In this document: one piece after another, positions 1 to 7,734 of the stretch
Layout: every line of letters starts with the position of its first letter
Numbering within the stretch: the first letter of the stretch is position 1
DNA from: Arthrobacter rhizophilus
GTDB taxonomy: Bacteria; Actinomycetota; Actinomycetes; Actinomycetales; Micrococcaceae
NCBI RefSeq assembly: GCF_026241105.1
Contig: NZ_JAPFFT010000012.1
Location: 1-64,000, forward strand
Length of the DNA: 64,000 nt
Direction: 5' to 3'
Program-made: the position numbers and the translations under genes
Notes under the pieces: generated by a model
What the model was told of the DNA's origin: nothing
The model's database searches: none
Seen by the model: the letters and a program-made list of their open reading frames with translations, nothing else

Positions 1-32
1 GCGGGCACTCTGAGGAAATGACCTGACCATAA

Positions 33-55
33 AACGCTCCATCAATCAGAGCGTT
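33..55. other. Small stem-loop at the left edge
   Basis: The arms AACGCTC and GAGCGTT form a 7-bp stem around a 9-nt loop. It lies between the window edge and the convergent end of the acetyltransferase gene, so it may end a gene that lies outside the window. No T-run follows, so terminator function is only an inference. Confidence 0.35.
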
Positions 56-84
56 GCTACGACCATATGACTTTGCCGGCCTCA

Positions 85-112
85 TAGCGACAACAACTGC
101 GAGTTAGTTGGG
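85..112. repeat. Dispersed repeat family A, single arm
   Basis: This 28-nt stretch matches positions 7521-7548 at 26 of 28 positions; the shared core reads CGACAACAACTGCGAGT. At the second site the sequence is one arm of a near-perfect hairpin; here the opposite arm is degenerate or missing. It overlaps the stop codon of the acetyltransferase gene, so the repeat supplies the last residues of that protein. It looks like a REP-type intergenic palindrome. Confidence 0.7.
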
Positions 113-637
113 TATTGTCGGGCGGTTGGCCCGCATAAGTGCGCCCGCACCGCCGTCGAACTGTGTTGTGTGAAAGCTCGGCGCCCTGGCGACTTCCACG
201 AACCCCCATCGGCGATGCAACTCGATCGACGCCAGGTTGGACGCGTTGACGACGTACCAAGCTTCCGATGTGCGGCGCCATATCCAATCCAGTCGGGCTT
301 GGGTCAGTGCTGTGCCGATGCCGCTGCGTCGATGTTCTGGCTGCACGGTGATCCCGCCCAGATAATGGCCCTTGGGAGCGAGGCCGTCGTCATAGTCCCA
401 GAAGTGGGTCTTCCCCCAGCCGGCAAGCTCCCCGAGGTCGGACACTCCGCGCACAAAGGCAACCACCACGAGGCGGGTGTCGTCGTCGATCGCTTCTTCC
501 AAGCTGTCGGCGGCTGGAAGGGCGAGGCCAGCTTTGGCCTGGATATCGAGAATGCCGGCGATGTCGGATCTTTTGGCAAGGCGGATTTCCGCACGTAGCT
601 CAGGGGGCACACAGTTGGAAAAGCTGTTGCCGCTCAT
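104..637 (-). CDS. GNAT family N-acetyltransferase
   Basis: This 177-aa protein has one GNAT fold. Motif A, the acetyl-CoA pyrophosphate-binding loop, is visible near residues 92-112 as an ITVQPEHRRSGIGTAL segment, with the R-x-x-G-x-G/A pattern intact. Motif B follows as NASNLASIELHRRWGF near residues 131-146. It should move an acetyl group from acetyl-CoA to an amine; the substrate cannot be told from sequence. It stands alone, with no operon partner in the window. Its extreme C-terminus is encoded by a dispersed repeat, so the annotated tail may vary between strains. Confidence 0.88.
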   Translation of the reverse strand: MSGNSFSNCVPPELRAEIRLAKRSDIAGILDIQAKAGLALPAADSLEEAIDDDTRLVVVAFVRGVSDLGELAGWGKTHFWDYDDGLAPKGHYLGGITVQPEHRRSGIGTALTQARLDWIWRRTSEAWYVVNASNLASIELHRRWGFVEVARAPSFHTTQFDGGAGALMRANRPTIPN

Positions 638-764
638 CGACTGAGCCTCCCTCCCAGTCGCGGTCGTGTCAATGCATATCGCACCAAACGACTATTTTGC
701 CGAAATTGCGGCGTGTTGCACCATGAAATGGGCCCTCGTAGACCATCCATGATATTTATTGGTT

Positions 765-2288
765 ATGACGCAACCGACTGCCGAACATGTAGGTCTCCTT
801 CTTCGCGACGCCCGCGGCGAAAAGGGCTGGACACAGGGCCAGCTCGCTTCGGAACTGGGCACCAGCCAAAGCGCCATTGCCCGAATGGAACAGGGCAAGC
901 AGAACCTCAGCCTCCGGATGATCGAACGCCTTGAATCCATCTTCGGTCGCACCATCGTCAAAGTCGGCAAGCGACAGATGACCCACCTGCGCGTCGAGGG
1001 CGGACGCACGCTCTCCGGCTCGGTGGACGTCAACAGTAGCAAGAATGCCGGCGTCGCGCTGCTTTGTGCGAGCCTCATCAACCGCGGCACCACCACCTTG
1101 CGCCGACTGGCACGGATCGAAGAAGTCAACCGGATCGTCGAGGTTTTGACCTCCATCGGTGTCGAGTGCACTTGGCTGAACGGCAACGATTTGCGCATCC
1201 GCCGCCCGAAGACCCTTGACCTCGCCTCCATGGACGTGGAGGCGGCGCGCCGCACTCGCAGCGTCATCATGCTGCTGGGTCCCCTCCTGGATGAGGCGGC
1301 TTCGTACCAGTTGCCTTACGCCGGCGGTTGCGACCTAGGGACTCGAACTGTGGAACCGCACATGCAGGCGCTACGTCAGTTCGGGCTCTCTGTGGAGGCC
1401 AAGTCCGGCTTCTATTCCGTGCAGGCCCCACCGGCCGACGGCGATCACCGCACGTTCGTGCTCACGGAGCGCGGTGACACGGTAACGGAGAACGCCATCA
1501 TGGCCGCCGCACACCGCAGCGGTACCACGGTGATCCGCAACGCCAGCCCCAACTACATGGTGCAGGATCTGTGTTTCTACCTCCAGGGGCTCGGAGTGGT
1601 GATTGACGGCATCGGGACAACCACCCTGAAGATCACAGGCCGCCCGGCGATCGACGTCGACATTGAGTACTTCCCGTCTGAAGACCCGATCGAAGCCATG
1701 AGCCTCATCACCGCCGGCATCGTGACCAACTCGGAGGTCACCATCTGCCGTGTTCCGATTGAGTTCATGGAGATCGAACTGGCCACGCTTGAGCAGATGG
1801 GCCAGCAATTGGATATCTCCGGCGAGTACTTTGCACGCAACGGACGGACACGCTTGGTGGATGTCACCACCAAGCCATCCCGGCTACGCGCGCCGGAGGA
1901 CAAGATCCATCCGATGCCGTTCCCCGGGTTGAACATCGACAACCTGCCTTTCTTCGCGGTCATCGCTGGCAATGCTGAGGGCCAGACCATGATCCACGAC
2001 TGGGTCTACGAAAACCGGGCCATCTACCTGACCGAGCTCAACAAGCTAGGAGCCCAGATACAGCTCCTCGATCCCCACCGCATCTATGTAAATGGCCCCA
2101 CCAAGTGGCGGGGGGCCGAAGTGGGATGCCCACCGGCCCTCCGTCCTGCCGCTTGCCTGCTGTTGGCCATGCTGGCGGCCCGTGGCACGTCCGAGTTGCG
2201 CAATATCTACGTGATTGAACGCGGATACGAGGATCTGGCCGAGCGGCTCAACACCATCGGCGCCAAGATCGAGTACTTCCAGGACTGA
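765..2288 (+). CDS. XRE-type HTH domain fused to MurA-like enolpyruvyl transferase
   Basis: This 507-aa protein has two parts. Residues 1-70 form a Cro/C1-type HTH (GWTQGQLASELGTSQSAIAR followed by EQGKQNLS). Residues 75-507 form an EPSP-synthase-like enolpyruvyl transferase of the MurA family, which adds enolpyruvate from PEP to UDP-GlcNAc. Key MurA positions appear kept: SKNAG (the Lys22 region), an R in RTRSVIM, the GGC motif with the catalytic cysteine, a D in PGLNIDN, and ALRPAA (the Arg397 region). A TTG at 759 is in frame, but the ATG at 765 is the better start. It is likely a paralogue of the housekeeping MurA, which is not in this window. Whether the HTH part binds DNA is unknown. 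Confidence 0.85.
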   Translation: MTQPTAEHVGLLLRDARGEKGWTQGQLASELGTSQSAIARMEQGKQNLSLRMIERLESIFGRTIVKVGKRQMTHLRVEGGRTLSGSVDVNSSKNAGVALLCASLINRGTTTLRRLARIEEVNRIVEVLTSIGVECTWLNGNDLRIRRPKTLDLASMDVEAARRTRSVIMLLGPLLDEAASYQLPYAGGCDLGTRTVEPHMQALRQFGLSVEAKSGFYSVQAPPADGDHRTFVLTERGDTVTENAIMAAAHRSGTTVIRNASPNYMVQDLCFYLQGLGVVIDGIGTTTLKITGRPAIDVDIEYFPSEDPIEAMSLITAGIVTNSEVTICRVPIEFMEIELATLEQMGQQLDISGEYFARNGRTRLVDVTTKPSRLRAPEDKIHPMPFPGLNIDNLPFFAVIAGNAEGQTMIHDWVYENRAIYLTELNKLGAQIQLLDPHRIYVNGPTKWRGAEVGCPPALRPAACLLLAMLAARGTSELRNIYVIERGYEDLAERLNTIGAKIEYFQD

Positions 2289-2333
2289 CGGCGTCGGATT
2301 TCTGCGCTGAGCTCGGCCCTGGTCGGGCGGAAC

Positions 2334-2422
2334 ATTCTGCTGGATCACCCGGAGCGTGCTTTCGCCCAGGCCCGGAAACCCGCGGGGTGTGCCTTCTACC
2401 AGAGGCGGTGATCCAGCAGAAT
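2334..2422. repeat. Palindromic element family B, copy 1
   Basis: The 16-nt arms ATTCTGCTGGATCACC and GGTGATCCAGCAGAAT are perfect inverted repeats enclosing about 57 nt. The element lies between the convergent 3' ends of the MurA fusion and the DUF559 gene. A second copy with the same 14-nt core lies at 3330-3417, on the other side of the DUF559 gene. The form is that of a long-loop REP-like hairpin, or of a very small mobile element with terminal inverted repeats. Confidence 0.8.
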
Positions 2423-2434
2423 CCGTCGTTGCGA

Positions 2435-3259
2435 TCAGTTCTGTTCGTTGTCCAGGGCCAGTACGGCGCGGATTTCCTCCATCACCTGCACCGGGTTGTT
2501 CCAGATCCTCTCGGGAGCGAAGCTCAGGACGTCAAAGCCACGTACCTGCGCAGCGTTCAGTCGTGCCATGTCTTTCCTCAACGCCTCCCGGGAACTGTGG
2601 AACGCGTAGCCATTGACTTCAACGATCAACCGACTGCCAATCAAAAAGTCGACCCGTCCGACACCGCGGATATGGACTTGGCGGCGGAATGGCAGGCCTT
2701 CCGATTCAAACAGCAGACGGGCGCTGATCTCGGGTACGGATTCGGACAGTCCGTCAGCCTTTGCTAACAGCCTTCTGGCGTTTCCGTAGTAGTCGGCAGA
2801 GATCTCACTTTCGATCATGGCCTGGGGGATGCCGAACTGCTGCATGGCCGACTGCGCAATGGCAATAGCATCCACGTCCGGCAAACAGGTCAGAGCGTGA
2901 ATGACGGTGTCTTCTACGGATGCCACGGGGACGGCATTCTCCAGAGAGAAGCGAAGCCCGCCATGCCGGACGAAGCCCCTGCCCCGGCAGTGGCGCGTGG
3001 CCAGGTGCACATGCCAGGGTTTGTCCTTGATCCACAGACCGTAGCGTAAGGCCGCACTTGCACAGGTGAGCTGCCCGTTGTTGAGGATCGCCGTGAGGTA
3101 TTCCGGATCCGCCGATGGGAGGGCCCACACGCCCTTTCGTGGTTGGTGTGCCCCAGCGGAAGCCAGCTTGTGGATCGCTGCGGGCGTATAGCCGTTGGCA
3201 CGAAGCAGACCTACCCGGGCGACGCCGCCCACCGAGGAGAGGTAATCCAGGGCATCCAT
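2435..3259 (-). CDS. AbiEi-type N-terminal domain plus DUF559 (Vsr-like nuclease fold) protein
   Basis: This 274-aa protein starts with a winged-helix-like segment (YLSSVGGVARVGLLRANGYT) resembling the N-terminal domain of type IV antitoxins of the AbiEi family. It ends with a DUF559 domain related to the Vsr/PD-(D/E)xK nuclease fold. Candidate catalytic residues are the D in GRVDFLIG, the E in LIVEVNG, and a nearby H. The reading frame runs upstream to 3331, but that region overlaps a repeat arm, so the ATG at 3259 is preferred. No toxin partner is next to it; many actinobacteria carry such orphan genes. The function is unproven. The gene sits between two copies of palindrome family B. Confidence 0.75.
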   Translation of the reverse strand: MDALDYLSSVGGVARVGLLRANGYTPAAIHKLASAGAHQPRKGVWALPSADPEYLTAILNNGQLTCASAALRYGLWIKDKPWHVHLATRHCRGRGFVRHGGLRFSLENAVPVASVEDTVIHALTCLPDVDAIAIAQSAMQQFGIPQAMIESEISADYYGNARRLLAKADGLSESVPEISARLLFESEGLPFRRQVHIRGVGRVDFLIGSRLIVEVNGYAFHSSREALRKDMARLNAAQVRGFDVLSFAPERIWNNPVQVMEEIRAVLALDNEQN

Positions 3260-3329
3260 GGATCCAGCTAGCCATGGAATTTCAGCTGACGCCCCAATGA
3301 ATGTGGCGTATGTGGATGAGTTGGCCGAC

Positions 3330-3417
3330 ATTCTGCTGGATCATTCCAGGGTGGCTTCCGCTCATGCCCGGAATATGGGGACACTCGTTCCGCATGGCCG
3401 GAGTGATCCAGCAGAAT
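3330..3417. repeat. Palindromic element family B, copy 2
   Basis: The arms ATTCTGCTGGATCA (3330-3343) and TGATCCAGCAGAAT (3404-3417) match copy 1, with a related inner region (ATGCCCGGAATATG here, CAGGCCCGGAAACC there). It occupies the upstream region of the DUF559 gene, where the promoter of that gene would be expected. Confidence 0.8.
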
Positions 3418-3425
3418 CCGTCGGG

Positions 3426-3492
3426 AGCCCACCCCAGCCCGGCCCCAGCCCACCCCAGCCCGGCCCCAGCCCACCCCAGCCCGCCCGGCCCC
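3426..3492. repeat. GC-rich 21-bp tandem repeat
   Basis: The unit AGCCCACCCCAGCCCGGCCC(C) occurs twice exactly (3426-3446, 3447-3467) and once with a 4-nt insertion (3468-3492). It lies just upstream of the carboxylate-amine ligase gene and is probably a slippage-generated array. No known regulatory motif is visible in it. Confidence 0.8.
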
Positions 3493-3545
3493 AGTCCCCG
3501 CCCCGCCCCTGTTTCCGAAAGGCTGCCATGGCGCACAATTGATCC

Positions 3546-4835
3546 GTGCGCACTTTTGGTGTGGAAGAGGAGTTGCTGATCGTCGATCCCGTGACCGGCG
3601 AGCCTCTTGCCCTGGCCGACGCGCTCCTTTCGGGCATGGCCCAGCGCGGCGCACCCCAGAATGGAGCGCCCCAGTACGGCGTCACCCAAGACGACCCCAC
3701 CCCGGACGCCCCCGAGACCAGCTTCAACCCTGAGGACATGGACGACCCCGATACCGCCCTCACCCACGAGCTCAAGCTTGAGCAGATCGAGACGCAGACC
3801 CGGCCATGCCGCAGCTACGCTGAACTGTTGCACCAGATCCGCAAGGGGCGGGGCCTCGCGAGCCACGCGGCACGGCGCCACGGTGCAAGGATCGCGGCGT
3901 TGGCCACGTCACCCGTGGACGCCGCTTTGCACACCACTCCGGATCCCCGGTATGCCGTCATGCTCGAACGCTTCGGCATCACGGCACACGAACAGCTCAC
4001 CTGCGGATTCCATGTACACACCTCGATCGAGTCTCCGGAAGAAGGCGTTGTGGTCCTGGACCACATCCGGGACAAGCTGGCGGTCCTCACCGCAATCAGT
4101 GCCAATTCGCCCTTTTGGCGGGGGCTGGCGACGGGCTTTGAGAGCTACCGGACGCAGGCCTGGAACCGTTGGCCGTCCTCGGGTCCGTCGGCCGTCTTCG
4201 GTTCCTTGGCCTCATACCGGCGGGTGGTCCGAAGGCTCATCGAAACGGGTGTCCTGCTGGACGAAGGCATGGTCTACTTCGATGCCCGGCTATCCCGGCA
4301 CGTTCCTACGGTGGAAGTTCGTGTGGCCGATGTCTGCCTCCGGGCCGAGGACGCCGCGTTGATCGCAGTGCTCGTCAGGGCCTTGGTAGAGACCTCTGTG
4401 CGTGAGTACCATGCCGGGATAGAGCCCGCGGTAGTGCCCACGGTGCTCTTGCGGATGGCGTCGTGGCAGGCAAGCAACTTTGGACTCCGCGGCGAACTCC
4501 TGGACTTTGGAACCTTTCGGCCCGAGCCTGCTGCCGACGTGGTCTGGTCTCTGGTGGAATATCTGGAACCGGTGCTTGCCGAACAGGGTGAATTCGACTT
4601 GGCGAAGGCCGGCGTGGCAGCCATCCTGAGCCGTGGCAACGGCGCTATCGAACAGCGTGGTGTTGCCGAGCGCTGGAGCGAGAACAATGGCGGGGCGCCC
4701 GACGCCGCCGGGCTGGCCGCCGTCGTCGAGCACGCTGTTCAGATCACGATGCGCTCAGAGAGGGATCAGAGCGACACCAAGCCGCAGCCTGTGCTCACCT
4801 GGGTGCGCCAGGACTGGCGCGAGGCGCCCGGCTAA
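3546..4835 (+). CDS. Carboxylate-amine ligase, YbdK/GCS2 family
   Basis: This 429-aa protein of the glutamate-cysteine ligase type 2 family begins at GTG 3546. The N-terminal [11 protein letters not shown] motif, the central [11 protein letters not shown] segment and [11 protein letters not shown] are family landmarks. Members are ATP-dependent carboxylate-amine ligases, and some have weak glutamate-cysteine ligase activity; the true substrate here is unknown. Residues about 38-75 form an Asp/Pro-rich insertion with a short repeat ([11 protein letters not shown]), which is unusual for the family and probably a surface loop. The 3' end runs into a 15-bp tandem repeat that supplies the stop codon. 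Confidence 0.85.
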   Translation: MRTFGVEEELLIVDPVTGEPLALADALLSGMAQRGAPQNGAPQYGVTQDDPTPDAPETSFNPEDMDDPDTALTHELKLEQIETQTRPCRSYAELLHQIRKGRGLASHAARRHGARIAALATSPVDAALHTTPDPRYAVMLERFGITAHEQLTCGFHVHTSIESPEEGVVVLDHIRDKLAVLTAISANSPFWRGLATGFESYRTQAWNRWPSSGPSAVFGSLASYRRVVRRLIETGVLLDEGMVYFDARLSRHVPTVEVRVADVCLRAEDAALIAVLVRALVETSVREYHAGIEPAVVPTVLLRMASWQASNFGLRGELLDFGTFRPEPAADVVWSLVEYLEPVLAEQGEFDLAKAGVAAILSRGNGAIEQRGVAERWSENNGGAPDAAGLAAVVEHAVQITMRSERDQSDTKPQPVLTWVRQDWREAPG

Positions 4836-4885
4836 CCCACGCCGGGCTAGACCACGCCAGGCTAGACCACGCCCGGCTAGACCTG
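4826..4885. repeat. 15-bp tandem repeat carrying both stop codons of a convergent gene pair
   Basis: Four copies of a GCCxGGCTAgaCCAC unit lie end to end (4826, 4841, 4856, 4871). The first copy holds the TAA stop of the ligase gene. The last holds the TAG stop of metZ on the other strand, because CTA within the unit reads TAG in reverse. The array therefore forms the whole 41-bp gap between the two genes. Confidence 0.85.
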
Positions 4886-6085
4886 CTTGAGTGCCTGTTC
4901 CAGGTCCCGGATGAGGTCGTCCACATCCTCCAGCCCCACCGAAAGCCGCACCACGCCGTCAGCGAGCCCGATGGCTGCCCGGCCTTCGGGACCCATGGCA
5001 CGGTGCGTAGTGGTGGCGGGGTGAGTGATGAGGGACTTGGAATCGCCGAGGTTGTTCGAGATGTCGATGACTGAGAGCCCGTCCAAAAGCGCGAACGCGG
5101 ACTCTTTCGCCGAACGTCCCGCGGAGGGGAGCAGCTCGAAGGTCAGCACGGTGCCGCCGGCTTTCATCTGCTTCGCGGCGAGTTCGTACTGCGGGTGCGA
5201 CTTCAAGAGCGGGTACTTGACCCAGCTGATGGCCGGCTGTTCCTCAAGCCATTCAGCGATCCGCAGCGCCGACGCCGAGGAGTGGTTCACGCGCAGCCCC
5301 ATCGTTTCAAGGCCCTTGGTCAGGACCCAGGCGTTGAACGCGGAGAGGGATGGTCCGGTGTGCCGCATGAGCTGCTTGACGGGACCATCGATGAACTCCT
5401 TGGTGCCCAGGATCGCTCCGCCCAGGACCCGGCCCTGGCCATCGATGTGCTTGGTGCCCGAGTAGACAATCACGTCTGCGCCGAGATCGCCGCAGCGCTG
5501 CAGCAGGGGAGTGGCAAAGACGTTGTCGACGACGACGGTGGCGCCGGCCGCGTGGGCCAGTTCGCTCACCGCGGCGATGTCCACGATTTCCTGCATGGGG
5601 TTTGACGGCGACTCGAAGAACACTGCCGTTGTCGGCTCGGACAACGCGGCACGCCACTGGTCCAGGTCCGGTCCGTCAACGAAGACGGTCTCGACTCCCC
5701 AGCGCGGCAGGATCTCGTTGAGGATGACGAAGCAGGAACCGAACAGTGAGCGCGCGGCAACCACCCGGTCACCGGCAGCCAGCAATGCACCAAGGGCGGT
5801 GAAGACAGCGGACATGCCCGACGCCGTCGCGAAGCACGCCTCGGCACCCTCAAGCAGGCGGAGGCGTTCCTGGAAGGTGGCCACGGAGGGGTTGCCGTAA
5901 CGGGAGTAGACGAAGCGTTCGTCCTCTCCGGTGAACGCGCGCTCGGCGGCTGCGGCGGATTCGTAGACGAAGCCGGAGTTGAGGAAGACAGCCTCGGACG
6001 TTTCCTGGAAGTTGGTGCGGTCAAGGCCTCCGCGGACTGCCTGGGTGTCGGGGCTCCAGCCGGCGGCGTCAGGATTGAAAGTCAC
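4877..6085 (-). CDS. metZ: O-succinylhomoserine sulfhydrylase / cystathionine gamma-synthase family
   Basis: This 402-aa enzyme belongs to the Cys/Met-metabolism PLP family. It should turn an activated homoserine ester into homocysteine (with sulfide) or cystathionine. Landmarks are YSRYGNPSVATFQERL near residue 60, the SGMSAVF cofactor loop, and SGTKHIDGQGRVLGG with the PLP-binding lysine near residue 209. The HIDGQGR variant is typical of the MetZ group, hence the symbol. The GTG start abuts the stop of the rhodanese gene, which implies translational coupling. It is the last gene of an operon that begins with a SAM-IV-like riboswitch, fitting methionine control. Confidence 0.88.
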   Translation of the reverse strand: MTFNPDAAGWSPDTQAVRGGLDRTNFQETSEAVFLNSGFVYESAAAAERAFTGEDERFVYSRYGNPSVATFQERLRLLEGAEACFATASGMSAVFTALGALLAAGDRVVAARSLFGSCFVILNEILPRWGVETVFVDGPDLDQWRAALSEPTTAVFFESPSNPMQEIVDIAAVSELAHAAGATVVVDNVFATPLLQRCGDLGADVIVYSGTKHIDGQGRVLGGAILGTKEFIDGPVKQLMRHTGPSLSAFNAWVLTKGLETMGLRVNHSSASALRIAEWLEEQPAISWVKYPLLKSHPQYELAAKQMKAGGTVLTFELLPSAGRSAKESAFALLDGLSVIDISNNLGDSKSLITHPATTTHRAMGPEGRAAIGLADGVVRLSVGLEDVDDLIRDLEQALKQV

Positions 6086-6496
6086 TTAGATTTCCCCCAG
6101 GTTCGTCGGAAGTCCACGGTTTTTCCAGCCGTTCACGGTTCGCTCGCCGTAGCGGTCAGGCTCGCCTTCAAAGCCCTCCAACACGTTGTAGGCGGTGTAG
6201 CCGGCTTGGGTTGCGGCGATGGCGGCGGCGATGGACCGTTGGCCGGAGCGGCAGAGGAAGATCAGTTCGGTGCCATCGGCCTCCGGGGCCTGCTGTGTCA
6301 GCTCTTCCATGAAACGTGTGTTGGGGATTCCGCCGGCAAGGTTCCACTGGATGAACAGGGGATCGTTTTCGGTGGCCTTGGTGTCTGGAATGCCGATGTG
6401 TGCCCACTCGCCTTCGGTGCGGACGTCCACCAGGATGGCGCCCTGCTCCAGTTTGGCCCAGGCGTCGTGCGGGCTCAGGTCGCCTGCGTAGCTCAT
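6086..6496 (-). CDS. Single-domain rhodanese-like sulfurtransferase
   Basis: This 136-aa protein has one rhodanese domain. Its active-site loop CRSGQRS lies near residue 82, with the catalytic cysteine and closing arginine in place. Such proteins bind or pass on persulfide sulfur. It overlaps the DUF1737 gene by 4 bases (ATGA) and abuts metZ, so the three are one translational unit. A role in delivering sulfur to the sulfhydrylase step is a reasonable inference from context, but is not shown by the sequence. Confidence 0.88.
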   Translation of the reverse strand: MSYAGDLSPHDAWAKLEQGAILVDVRTEGEWAHIGIPDTKATENDPLFIQWNLAGGIPNTRFMEELTQQAPEADGTELIFLCRSGQRSIAAAIAATQAGYTAYNVLEGFEGEPDRYGERTVNGWKNRGLPTNLGEI

Positions 6497-6750
6497 GCGT
6501 GGCCCTCGCCGTCGAACTCTTCGTCGAGTGCATCCACTGCAGATGCGACTGCCGCATCCGCGCTGGCGATCGCCGCGGGGAGGACGATGGCCTGCGCCAC
6601 GATCACGTCCGTGCCGTTGAAGGTGGCAGCCGGGCTGCCGTGCAGCACGTAGCCTTCCGCGAGCGCGGTGGAGATCCGCTCGCAGAATTCCTTGGTGTCA
6701 GGACCCGTGACGAGACGGTAGGAGAGTCTTTCTTCGGTGGGTTCAGGCAT
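6493..6750 (-). CDS. DUF1737 domain protein, first gene of the metZ operon
   Basis: This 85-aa protein starts LSYRLVTGPDTKEFCERISTAL-like near residue 9 and contains GYVLHGSPAATFNG, the signature of the small DUF1737 family. Function is unknown. A GAGGAG ribosome binding site (6756-6761) lies 5 nt before the ATG and at the 3' edge of the riboswitch-like leader, so ligand binding could hide it. Its place ahead of rhodanese and metZ suggests a part in sulfur amino-acid synthesis (inference). Confidence 0.8.
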   Translation of the reverse strand: MPEPTEERLSYRLVTGPDTKEFCERISTALAEGYVLHGSPAATFNGTDVIVAQAIVLPAAIASADAAVASAVDALDEEFDGEGHA

Positions 6751-6755
6751 TGGTG

Positions 6756-6876
6756 CTCCTCAGTCACGCTTGCAGTTCGAAAGTGTCGATACGCCGAGTA
6801 GTCACCTGAGGCACCCCGCCGGAGAGAGGGTTGCCGACCAGCAAGTCAGGGCTTCGCGCTGGTGCTCATTACTCAA
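6756..6876 (-). ncRNA. SAM-IV type riboswitch
   Basis: Read on the minus strand, the leader contains AATGAGCACCAGCG, then GCTGGTCGGCAACCC, then GCGGGGTGCC and CAGGTGACTACTC. These match my memory of the actinobacterial SAM-IV riboswitch in order and spacing. The outer helix P1 can form from GAGTA (6870-6874) and TACTC (6796-6800). A downstream GCAAGCGTGACTGAGGAG segment would supply the pseudoknot region and runs into the ribosome binding site. It should sense S-adenosylmethionine and lower expression of DUF1737-rhodanese-metZ, probably at translation initiation. A covariance-model search would settle SAM-I versus SAM-IV. Confidence 0.82.
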
Positions 6877-6880
6877 GAAG

Positions 6881-7028
6881 AAAATAACATCCACGACGGC
6901 GGCCCGCATCACCGGCCTTCGTCATGTTCCGTAACCGGCGCGGCGGCCCAGCGGATTCGGGCGAAAATCATCGCTCGACGTCTGCCCTGCGGGACCCGAA
7001 TGCCCCTTCAAATATGTGGCAGGATCAC
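6881..7028. other. Intergenic stretch without a recognised feature
   Basis: This lies between the riboswitch and the repeat at 7029. It should hold the promoter of the metZ operon (minus strand). I see no convincing -35/-10 pair, ORF with a ribosome binding site, or repeat in it. Confidence 0.4.
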
Positions 7029-7062
7029 GCCTGAGCTTGCGACGGCTGGGAGCCGGTGGGGA
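7029..7062. repeat. Dispersed repeat family D, copy 1
   Basis: This 34-nt sequence (core GCCTGAGCTTGCGA, then GGCTGGGAGCCGGTGGGGA) recurs at 25911-25944 with one mismatch. Both copies lie immediately downstream of the stop codon of a minus-strand gene. That suggests a REP-like element tied to gene 3' ends. Confidence 0.75.
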
Positions 7063-7422
7063 CTAAGCCTCGGTTTCCCTCGGAAGCGGCTCCAGGCTTG
7101 CTTGGATCCGGCGTGGCAATTGTTTGGATTCTTGCACCAAAAACGACGGTGAATGATGGAACGTGGAGCCTTGATGCTTCCGGATTTCAAGCAACTCGTG
7201 GACGGATATCCCGGTGGCCGTGGCCAAGGCATGCAGCGAGAGGCTGTTGTGATGAGCCAAGGCAAAGACCACGCCTGACAGGGCTTCGAAACCTTCTGTC
7301 TCGTAGATTTCCTGTACCAAGTTGGACATGGCATTCGCATCGTCGATTGATCCCGCTGACGCCGCAGTCGCCATGGCGGTCAGCGACCATGCAGCAGAGT
7401 CGGGGCTGATGTAAATGCTCAT
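7063..7422 (-). CDS. Hypothetical protein
   Basis: This 119-aa protein matches no family I recognise. It looks soluble and mostly helical. Residues 64-80 (SLSLHALATATGISVHELLEI) resemble a helix-turn-helix core. The C-terminal 30 residues are charged and probably flexible. Codon use looks coding, no competing frame is better, and the gene stops right at repeat D. It stands alone, so context gives no hint of its role. Confidence 0.55.
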   Translation of the reverse strand: MSIYISPDSAAWSLTAMATAASAGSIDDANAMSNLVQEIYETEGFEALSGVVFALAHHNSLSLHALATATGISVHELLEIRKHQGSTFHHSPSFLVQESKQLPRRIQASLEPLPRETEA

Positions 7423-7477
7423 GTCGATACCCTACGGACTCAAGCCCACTTGTGGAATGGGCGGAAACGTTTTCCTC

Positions 7478-7548
7478 CCCAACCCAAGTGACTCGCAGTT
7501 GGTGTCGTTATGGACGCCCGTAACGACAACAACTGCGAGTCAGTTGGG
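7478..7548. repeat. Palindromic repeat family A, full hairpin
   Basis: The 22-nt arms at 7489-7510 and 7521-7542 pair at 21 of 22 positions around a 10-nt loop, and the outer CCCAA/TTGGG bases extend the symmetry. The right arm recurs at 85-112. The element lies in the 312-bp gap between two divergent genes. Apart from this hairpin I see nothing recognisable in that gap. Confidence 0.82.
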
Positions 7549-7734
7549 CAAGAAGCCTGATGCGCCGGCCCCAGAACCGGCGCATCAGACAATTTTTGTC
7601 CGGCTGGGTGCCGCTGGCCTTAGAGGTAGATCGCCCTTCCCCAGCAGGGTTCACGAAACTAGTTAACTACCGCGGCCATGGCGGCACAATAGACCTTGGC
7701 CGGCTAAATGAGCCTGCCCGCTACACTCGGATTC

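Noticed and set aside
3426-3492. Regulatory array before the carboxylate-amine ligase
   Set aside because: The units are low-complexity C/G runs without dyad symmetry; simple slippage explains them.
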